Shown here piece after piece: positions 27,689 to 33,561 of a stretch of 33,561 nt of DNA. Positions within the stretch are counted from its first letter, which is position 1, and every line of letters begins with the position of its first letter. Under the pieces are notes generated by a model, which was given only the letters and a program-made list of their open reading frames with translations, ran no database searches and was not told where the DNA came from. This DNA is from Nocardia arizonensis (lineage in GTDB: Bacteria; Actinomycetota; Actinomycetes; Mycobacteriales; Mycobacteriaceae). The stretch lies in assembly GCF_001310275.1 (NCBI RefSeq), contig NZ_LGYZ01000077.1:1-33561 (forward strand), read 5' to 3'. A program made the translations under genes and the position numbers.

Positions 27689-28978
27689 ATGTACGACGTC
27701 ATTGTTGTCGGAACTCGTGTTGCCGGCGCACCGCTGGCGATGCTGCTCGCGCGGCGCGGTTACCGGGTGCTGGCGGTGGATCGGGCGACCTTCCCGAGCG
27801 ACACGCCGTCCACCCACTACATCCACCAGGCGGGTCTGAGCCTGCTCAACTCGTGGGGCCTGCTGGACAAGGTGATCGCTACCGGCGTCCCGCCGATCCG
27901 CCACCTCAATTTCACATACGCGGACATCGAGATCCGCGGTATGGCGGACCCGTCGGCCGACGGCATCGACGCGGTCTACTGCCCGCGCCGCACCGTGCTC
28001 GACAAGATCCTGGTCGACGCCGCCGGTGACGCGGGCGTCGAGTTGATCGAAGGCTTCGCGGTGAGCGATCTGGTTCGCGACGGCGATCGTGTCGTCGGCA
28101 TCCGCGGCCGGGTGGGTGAGGGACCCGAACGCGAATTCCGCGCCCAGCTGGTGGTCGGCGCGGACGGCTCGAATTCGACGATCGCCAAACTGGTCGGCGC
28201 GAAGGAATACGACGCCTACCCGGCGGCGGGCTTCGTCTACTACTCGTACTACACCGGCGTCGACTGGGGCATGCAGCACCGCACCGGATTCGGTGACCAG
28301 CAGTTCGCGGCCTGGCCGACCAACGACGACCAGTACCTCGTCGCGATCATCCGCCAGCGCGACCGCTTCCGCGACTTCCGCAACGATCCCGACGCGAATA
28401 TGCAGGAGATCATCGACGCCATCGACCCCGAGATCGGCGCCCGCTTCCGCGACACCGCCGAACGTGTCGAGCCCTTCCGGCCGCTGCTCTATCCGCACAA
28501 CTACCGTCGTCGCTCCTACGGCGAGGGCTGGGCGCTGGTCGGCGACGCCGGTTACCACAAGGACCCGTTCACCGGCTGGGGCATCACCGACGCGTTCAAG
28601 TACGGTCAGCTGCTGGCCGACCTGGCCCACCAGGGTCTGTCGGGTGAGCGTCCGATGGCCGAGGCGCTGGCCGAGTACGAGCGCGAGCGCGACGCCCAGA
28701 GCCTGAGCACCTACGATCTGACGCGCAGCATCGCCGAACTGACCTTCACCCCGTTCTACGACTCGGTGTTCCGTGCCGCCAGCCGCAGCGAGCACTACAC
28801 CAAGAAGTTCTTCGGTCTGATCGCCGGGCTGTACCCGCCGGACAAGTTCTTCGGCGAGCAGCAGCTCACCGATCTCTACGAGGAAGTCGACTTCCCGGTC
28901 GCCGACCGCCACGTGGTCAACCCGGATGAACGGCGTCCCAGCGACATCGAGCAGCGCACGGAAACGGTCACCGCGTGA
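27689..28978 (+). CDS. FAD-dependent oxidoreductase (geranylgeranyl-reductase/PHBH-fold type)
   Basis: A 429-residue flavoprotein. The N-terminal YDVIVVGTRVAGAPLAMLLARRGYRVLAVDRA is a variant Rossmann motif (VGTRVAG, with the middle Gly of GxGxxG changed), common in an actinobacterial group with a following STHYIHQAGLSLLNSWGLLD block. The second FAD site is GDAGYHKDPFTGWGITDA (Asp286). Related enzymes hydroxylate, halogenate or reduce double bonds of lipids and polyketides; which one applies cannot be told. ATG 27689 has GGAAAG ten bases upstream. A short inverted repeat CGAAT-AGTA-ATTCG (27654-27667) precedes it. Its stop overlaps the SGNH hydrolase start as GTGA, linking it to the polyketide synthase. 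Confidence 0.82.
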   Translation: MYDVIVVGTRVAGAPLAMLLARRGYRVLAVDRATFPSDTPSTHYIHQAGLSLLNSWGLLDKVIATGVPPIRHLNFTYADIEIRGMADPSADGIDAVYCPRRTVLDKILVDAAGDAGVELIEGFAVSDLVRDGDRVVGIRGRVGEGPEREFRAQLVVGADGSNSTIAKLVGAKEYDAYPAAGFVYYSYYTGVDWGMQHRTGFGDQQFAAWPTNDDQYLVAIIRQRDRFRDFRNDPDANMQEIIDAIDPEIGARFRDTAERVEPFRPLLYPHNYRRRSYGEGWALVGDAGYHKDPFTGWGITDAFKYGQLLADLAHQGLSGERPMAEALAEYERERDAQSLSTYDLTRSIAELTFTPFYDSVFRAASRSEHYTKKFFGLIAGLYPPDKFFGEQQLTDLYEEVDFPVADRHVVNPDERRPSDIEQRTETVTA

Positions 28979-29580
28979 CTTCCCCCGGTCTGACCGCCCT
29001 CGGCGACAGTTTCGTCGAGGGCCGGGGCGACCCCGCCTCGGGCGGGGGCTACCGCGGCTGGGTCGCCCGTCTCGGCGGGCAGCTCGGCCTGCGGCCCGCC
29101 GCGGTGCGCAACTTCGGCGTGCACGGCGCGACCACCACGGCGGTGGTGCGCGATCAGCTTCCGGCCGCCGTGGCGGTGCGGGCGAACGTGTACGGCGTCG
29201 TGGTCGGCGTCAACGATCTGGTCAGCGATTTCGACGCCGACCGATTCGCCGACAATCTGAACGTCATCTTCGGCACGCTGACCGATTCGGGCGCAACGGT
29301 TTTCACCGCGAGCTACCCCGATATCCCGGCCCGCCTGCCGGTTCCCGGCAACTTCCGCGCACTGCTGCGGGAGCGCTTCGACTACGCCAACGCCACCCTG
29401 GCCCGGGTCACCGCCGACACCGGGACCGAACTGCTCGACATCGCGGCCCGCCCCGACTGGGAACGGCCCGAGGTCTGGACCGAGGACGGTCTGCACCCCA
29501 GCCCGCTCGGACATCGACTATTCGCCGCGGGTGCGGCGGACCTGATCGCCTCGGTCACGGCGACGACGGTCGCCGCCTGA
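28975..29580 (+). CDS. SGNH/GDSL-family hydrolase
   Basis: A 201-residue SGNH hydrolase without signal peptide, so cytosolic. All four blocks are visible: Ser12 in ALGDSFVEG, the block II Gly in NFGVHGATT, Asn80 in VVGVND, and Asp171/His174 in DGLHPS. Such enzymes cleave or transfer acyl esters and thioesters. Wedged between a flavoprotein (GTGA overlap) and a polyketide synthase (31-base gap), it may release or transfer the polyketide/fatty acyl product in place of an integrated thioesterase domain. That role is inference; a general esterase is the alternative. Confidence 0.9.
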   Translation: MTSPGLTALGDSFVEGRGDPASGGGYRGWVARLGGQLGLRPAAVRNFGVHGATTTAVVRDQLPAAVAVRANVYGVVVGVNDLVSDFDADRFADNLNVIFGTLTDSGATVFTASYPDIPARLPVPGNFRALLRERFDYANATLARVTADTGTELLDIAARPDWERPEVWTEDGLHPSPLGHRLFAAGAADLIASVTATTVAA

Positions 29581-29611
29581 CCCACTTCGCCACTTGCGAG
29601 AGGAACTTCCT

Positions 29612-32600
29612 GTGACGGACGACAGACGACTGGCACGCAACCCGATAGCCATCGTCGGGATGTCGGGCCTGCTGCCCAAGGCCCGCGATCATCGCGAGTA
29701 CTGGCAGAACATCGTCGACGGCGTGGACTGCACCGAGGAGGTGCCCGCGTCGCGATGGAGCCTGGACGACTATTACGACCCGGATCCGGCGGCCGCCGAC
29801 AAGACCTACTCCCGGCGTGGCGCATTCCTGCCCGATATCGATTTCGATCCACTGGAATTCGGCATGCCGCCGAATCAGCTCGAGGTCACGAGCACGATGC
29901 AGACGCTCAGCCTCGGAGTCGCCCGCGATCTGCTCATCGACGCGGGCGCGGTGGATTCGAGCTGGTACGACCCCAGTCGGACCGGCGTGGTGCTCGGCAC
30001 CACCGGTCCGGTGCCCCTGATGCACCCGCTGGCGGCGCGGCTGTCCACGCCGGTGCTGAAGGAGGCCGCACGCGCGGTCGGACTCTCCGACGACGACGCG
30101 GAGGCGATCGCAGCCAAGTTCGTCGCCGCCTACGCGCCGTGGGAGGAGAACTCCTTCCCGGGTCTGCTGGCCAATGTCGTCGCGGGCCGAGTCGCCAACC
30201 GGCTCGGCCTCGGCGGCATCAACTGCACCGTCGACGCGGCGTGCGCGGCCTCCCTGGCCGCGATGCGCACCGCCATCGCCGAATTGCAGGACGGCCGCGC
30301 CGACATGGTGCTGACCGGCGGCGTCGACACCGAGAACACCATCTTCATCTACATGTGCTTCAGCAAGGTCGGCGCGCTCTCGCCGACCGGGCGGATCAGC
30401 CCCTTCGCCGACACCGCCAACGGCACGCTGCTCGGTGAGGGCATCACCATGCTCGCGCTGCGCCGCCTCGAGGACGCGCGCCGCGACGGCAACCGGATCT
30501 ACGCGGTCATCCGCGGACTCGGCTCCTCCAGCGACGGTCGCGCCAAGAGCATCTACGCCCCCCGCGCCGAGGGCCAGCGATTGGCCTTGCAGCGCGCCTA
30601 CGCCGACGCCGAGTGCTCGCCCGCCGACGTCGAACTGTTCGAGGCGCACGCCACCGGCACCGCGGTCGGCGACAAGACCGAACTGACCGCGCTCAAGGGC
30701 GTGCTGTCGGAGGCGTCCCCGGAACTCGGCTTCGCCGCGCTCGGCAGCGTCAAGTCCCAGATCGGCCACACCAAGGGCGCCGCGGGCACCGCCAGCGTCA
30801 TGAAACTGGCACTGGCGCTGCACCAGAAGGTGCTGCCCGGCACGATCAACGTCGACGCCCCGAACGCCGCCATCGTGGCCGAGGACGCGCCGTACTACGT
30901 CAACACCCGCACCCGCCCGTGGATCCTCGACCCGCAGCGTCCGATGCGCCGGGCCGCCGCCTCCGCGATGGGCTTCGGCGGCACCAACTTCCACCTGGTG
31001 CTCGAGGAGGCCGATCAGGAGCGCGTCGTCGGGTCGGTGCTGCACCGCACGCCGCGCGCGCACATCTGGCACGCGCCGGACGTGTCGGGCCTGATCGACG
31101 CGGTGCGCAGCGTCGAAGCCGGTGACGGCGGTGACATCCCCGAGGACCACGCCCGCATCGGTTTCGTGTCGGTGGACGACGAGAGCACCGATCACCTGCG
31201 CGAGCTGGCGGTGGACGAGCTGATCCGCGATCCCGAGGCCACGCACTGGGATCACCCCGAGGGCGTGTTCTTCCGCGCCGCGGCACTGCCGCAGCGCCGC
31301 CTCGGCGCGCTGTTCGCCGGTCAGGGCAGCCAGTACGTGAATATGGGAGCCGCTGCGGCACTGGACAATCCGCAGATCGGCGCGGCCTTCGACGCCGCCA
31401 ACACGGCCTTCGCGGGCGCACCGCGCAGGCTGTCCTCGGTCCTGTTCCCGGCGCCGGCCTTCGACGAGCAGACCCGCTCCGAACAGGAATTGACCCTGCG
31501 CCGCACCGAATTCGCCCAGCCCGCCATCGGCGCGCTGTCGGCCGGACAGTTCCGGGTGCTCACCGACTACGGTCTGCGCGCCGACGGGTACCTCGGCCAC
31601 AGCTTCGGCGAACTCACCGCGCTGTGGGCTTCGGGCGCGCTCAGCGGCGAGGACTTCCACCGGCTCGCGCGGGCCCGCGGCGTGGCCATGACGCCCGCCG
31701 AGGGCGTCGACGCGGGCACCATGATGGCGGTCGGCGCGACCCGTGAGGTCGCCGAGGAACTCATCGCCGATGTCGAGGACGTCTGGATCTGCAACGTCAA
31801 CGCTCCCGACCAGATCGTGCTCGGCGGCGGCTCCGCCGGCATCGCCACGGTGGCGCAGCGCGCCTCCGAACGCGGCATCGTGACCCGTGAACTGCCGGTC
31901 TCGGGCGCCTTCCACACCCCCTACGTGGGTCACGCGGTGGAGGCGTTCGGCGAGGCGGTCGCCTCGGTGCGCATCGGCGAACCCGACGCGCCCGTCTATG
32001 CCAACAGCCCCGGCGTCGTCTACGGCGCGGACAGCGCCGCCAACAGCGCCGTGCTCACCGCCCAGCTCAGCAAGCCGGTCGAGTTCGCCGCGGCGGTCAC
32101 CGCCATGCGCGAGGCCGGATGCACGGTCTTCGTGGAATTCGGCCCCAAGCAGGTGCTCACCTCGCTGGTGCGCCGCACCCTCGGCGACGACGTGATCGCC
32201 ATCGCCACCGACTCCGGTCCGGTCGGCGACGGCAGCCTGGCCCTTACCCGCGCCGCGGTGCGGCTGGCGGTGCTCGGCTTCGATCTGCGCGGCATCAACC
32301 GCAACGGCGCACCGCTCCCGCGGCGGGCCGCCACGGGATCGGGTATGACCGTGTCGCTCTCGGCGCCGGAGTACGTGCCGCCCGCCCGTCGCGACGCCTA
32401 CGCCGCGGCCCTCTCCGATGGGTACCGCGTCAGTGTGGCCGCCCCCGAACCGGTCGCGGTCGGTGTCGCCGCCGCACCGGAACCCACAGCATCCGTCCCC
32501 CTTCGAGCCGTCGAAAGGCCGATCGTGCCAGCAACGTCCAACGGCGCGGCGCACTCCGCGCCGCAGCCGATCGAATACCCCTCGCGGGAGGTGAGCGCGC

Positions 32601-33561
32601 CGCGGCCGAGTGCTCCGGTCGCCGCCACGCCGCAGTCCTACGGGCCGCCGACCTTTGCCGCGTACCCGTCCGACACGGTCGATTCCGCGCTGGTCCAGCA
32701 CATGCAGATCCACCGTCAGTACCTCGACGGTCAGCTCGACCTGGCCCGCGGCCTGGCGGGCGCGCTGAGCGCGGGCACTCTGGACGAGAACACCCTGCGC
32801 GCCATCGAGGCGGTCAAGGATCACGGCGTCGCCATCAGCCAGAGTCACGCCCACGCGGGCGATGTGCTGGTGCAGTTGGCCGAACTCGAGGGCGGCGGCG
32901 CCCCCGCGGTGCGCACCCCCGCGAGCCGGGTGGCGCCGCCCGCGCTCGAGCCGCCCGCCGAGCGCCGCGCGGTGACCGCGCCCGCTGGACACGACAACGG
33001 ACATCACGCCGTCGGCGTGCCCGCGACCGCGCCGTCGATCGAAACCAATGGCGCCGCAGCGGAATACCACGTCGCCCCGGCTCCCGCGCCCGCCTCGGCT
33101 CCCGCGCCCGTTCAGGCTCCGGTCGCCCCGGCTGCCGCCCAGCCCGCGGCCGACGGCGTTGTCTCGCCCGAGGAACTGCGCCGGGCCTTGCAGGAGGTCG
33201 TGTCGGAGAAGACCGGTTACCCGGTCGAGATGGTCGATCCGACGCGGGATCTGGAAGCGGATCTCGGTGTGGACTCGATCAAGCGGGTTCAGGTGATCGG
33301 CGCTTTGCAGGAAAGGTTCCCGCAGTTGCCGGATCTGGGTCCCGAGCAGTTGGGCACCCTGCGCACGCTCGACCAGATCGTGGAACTGCTCGGCGATTCC
33401 GCCGCTCCAGCCGCGGCACCCGCCACGGCGTCGGGCACCGGCCCCTCCGACGAGGAATTGCTGCGCGCGCTGCGCGAGGTGGTGGCCGACAAGACCGGTT
33501 ACCCGGTCGATATGGTCGATCCGACGCGGGATCTGGAAGCGGATCTCGGTGTGGACTCGAT
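29612..33561 (+). CDS. PUFA-synthase-type iterative polyketide synthase, PfaA-like (3' end cut by window)
   Basis: At least 1,316 residues, open to the window edge. GTG 29612 follows GAGAGGA by seven bases. Ketosynthase (about 10-470): Cys211 in VDAACAAS, His346 in HATGT, His386 in IGHTKG. Acyltransferase (about 555-880): FAGQGSQYVNMG, Ser664 in GHSFGE, His768 in SGAFHTP, which suggests malonyl-CoA. An Ala/Pro-rich linker and a helical segment (about 1027-1100) lead to ACP1 (Ser1222, GVDSIKR) and the start of ACP2 (Ser1316), 94 residues apart. The KS segment SRRGAFLPDIDFDPLEFGMPPNQLEVT and the tandem LGVDSIKR carriers are hallmarks of PfaA-type secondary-lipid synthases, not modular PKSs. More ACPs and KR or dehydratase domains or partner proteins should follow outside the window. 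Confidence 0.93.
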   Translation, partial: MTDDRRLARNPIAIVGMSGLLPKARDHREYWQNIVDGVDCTEEVPASRWSLDDYYDPDPAAADKTYSRRGAFLPDIDFDPLEFGMPPNQLEVTSTMQTLSLGVARDLLIDAGAVDSSWYDPSRTGVVLGTTGPVPLMHPLAARLSTPVLKEAARAVGLSDDDAEAIAAKFVAAYAPWEENSFPGLLANVVAGRVANRLGLGGINCTVDAACAASLAAMRTAIAELQDGRADMVLTGGVDTENTIFIYMCFSKVGALSPTGRISPFADTANGTLLGEGITMLALRRLEDARRDGNRIYAVIRGLGSSSDGRAKSIYAPRAEGQRLALQRAYADAECSPADVELFEAHATGTAVGDKTELTALKGVLSEASPELGFAALGSVKSQIGHTKGAAGTASVMKLALALHQKVLPGTINVDAPNAAIVAEDAPYYVNTRTRPWILDPQRPMRRAAASAMGFGGTNFHLVLEEADQERVVGSVLHRTPRAHIWHAPDVSGLIDAVRSVEAGDGGDIPEDHARIGFVSVDDESTDHLRELAVDELIRDPEATHWDHPEGVFFRAAALPQRRLGALFAGQGSQYVNMGAAAALDNPQIGAAFDAANTAFAGAPRRLSSVLFPAPAFDEQTRSEQELTLRRTEFAQPAIGALSAGQFRVLTDYGLRADGYLGHSFGELTALWASGALSGEDFHRLARARGVAMTPAEGVDAGTMMAVGATREVAEELIADVEDVWICNVNAPDQIVLGGGSAGIATVAQRASERGIVTRELPVSGAFHTPYVGHAVEAFGEAVASVRIGEPDAPVYANSPGVVYGADSAANSAVLTAQLSKPVEFAAAVTAMREAGCTVFVEFGPKQVLTSLVRRTLGDDVIAIATDSGPVGDGSLALTRAAVRLAVLGFDLRGINRNGAPLPRRAATGSGMTVSLSAPEYVPPARRDAYAAALSDGYRVSVAAPEPVAVGVAAAPEPTASVPLRAVERPIVPATSNGAAHSAPQPIEYPSREVSAPRPSAPVAATPQSYGPPTFAAYPSDTVDSALVQHMQIHRQYLDGQLDLARGLAGALSAGTLDENTLRAIEAVKDHGVAISQSHAHAGDVLVQLAELEGGGAPAVRTPASRVAPPALEPPAERRAVTAPAGHDNGHHAVGVPATAPSIETNGAAAEYHVAPAPAPASAPAPVQAPVAPAAAQPAADGVVSPEELRRALQEVVSEKTGYPVEMVDPTRDLEADLGVDSIKRVQVIGALQERFPQLPDLGPEQLGTLRTLDQIVELLGDSAAPAAAPATASGTGPSDEELLRALREVVADKTGYPVDMVDPTRDLEADLGVDS
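33209..33561 (+). repeat. Tandem ACP-coding repeat, 282-bp period
   Basis: Bases 33209-33279 recur at 33491-33561 with one mismatch in 71 (a G/T change giving Glu versus Asp). The period is 282 bases, or 94 codons. The second copy is cut by the window. Between the conserved blocks lie the rest of ACP1 and an Ala/Pro-rich linker. Near identity at the DNA level points to recent duplication or ongoing gene conversion among carrier domains. Confidence 0.93.

Noticed and set aside
29555..33070. Open frame of 1,171 codons on the minus strand
   Set aside because: It lies wholly antisense to the PfaA-like synthase. Its translation is His/Arg/Asp/Gly-rich without any domain, the usual mirror frame of high-GC genes, while the plus strand has full catalytic motifs.

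Overview
The window reads as chromosomal DNA of a high-GC actinomycete. Nocardia or a close mycolic-acid-bearing relative fits best. The grounds are uniformly GC-rich codon use, frequent GTG starts, many ATGA/GTGA stop-start overlaps, a four-gene conservon (sensor ATPase, Roadblock, DUF742, GTPase), a FadD15-like acyl-CoA ligase and many lipid-handling enzymes. The genus is an inference. I see no tRNA, rRNA, insertion sequence, phage gene or CRISPR array. Both edges cut a gene: an amidohydrolase at the left and a large polyketide synthase at the right.

Left part (1-9082): ordinary metabolic and transport genes, all on the plus strand. They are a YtcJ-type amidohydrolase, a crotonase, an amidase-signature hydrolase, a two-lobed GNAT acetyltransferase, an MFS transporter with an unusually long external loop, and a 14-TM DHA2-type exporter. 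Two strong hairpins follow the exporter. Middle (9083-14302): a minus-strand SRPBCC protein diverges from a YceI-family lipocalin-like protein that has a clean palindrome upstream. The conservon follows, then a PaaI-type hotdog thioesterase, ending at a 16-bp-stem terminator shared with the convergent operon.

Right part (14324-33561): what looks like one lipid/polyketide biosynthetic locus. A tightly packed minus-strand operon runs from 19350 down to 14324 and encodes a fatty acyl-AMP ligase, a diiron protein, a hotdog thioesterase, a stand-alone 86-residue acyl carrier protein, a cyclopropane-fatty-acid-synthase-like methyltransferase and a second diiron protein of the acyl-ACP desaturase family. 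Divergent from it on the plus strand are P450, P450, FAD monooxygenase and P450. These are followed by a LysR regulator, an acyl-CoA ligase, a second FAD oxidoreductase, an SGNH hydrolase and a polyketide synthase of the PUFA-synthase (PfaA) type, with KS, AT and at least two tandem ACPs before the window ends.

Proposed working model (inference): the ligase charges the free ACP with a fatty acid. The diiron enzymes and methyltransferase desaturate or hydroxylate and methylate or cyclopropanate the ACP-bound chain. The PfaA-like synthase builds or extends the chain iteratively. P450s and flavoenzymes oxidise it, and the SGNH and hotdog hydrolases release or edit it. I do not recognise a known product. 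The combination of a PUFA-type synthase with a FAAL/ACP/dual-diiron/CFA-methyltransferase operon and three P450s is the most interesting content of the window.
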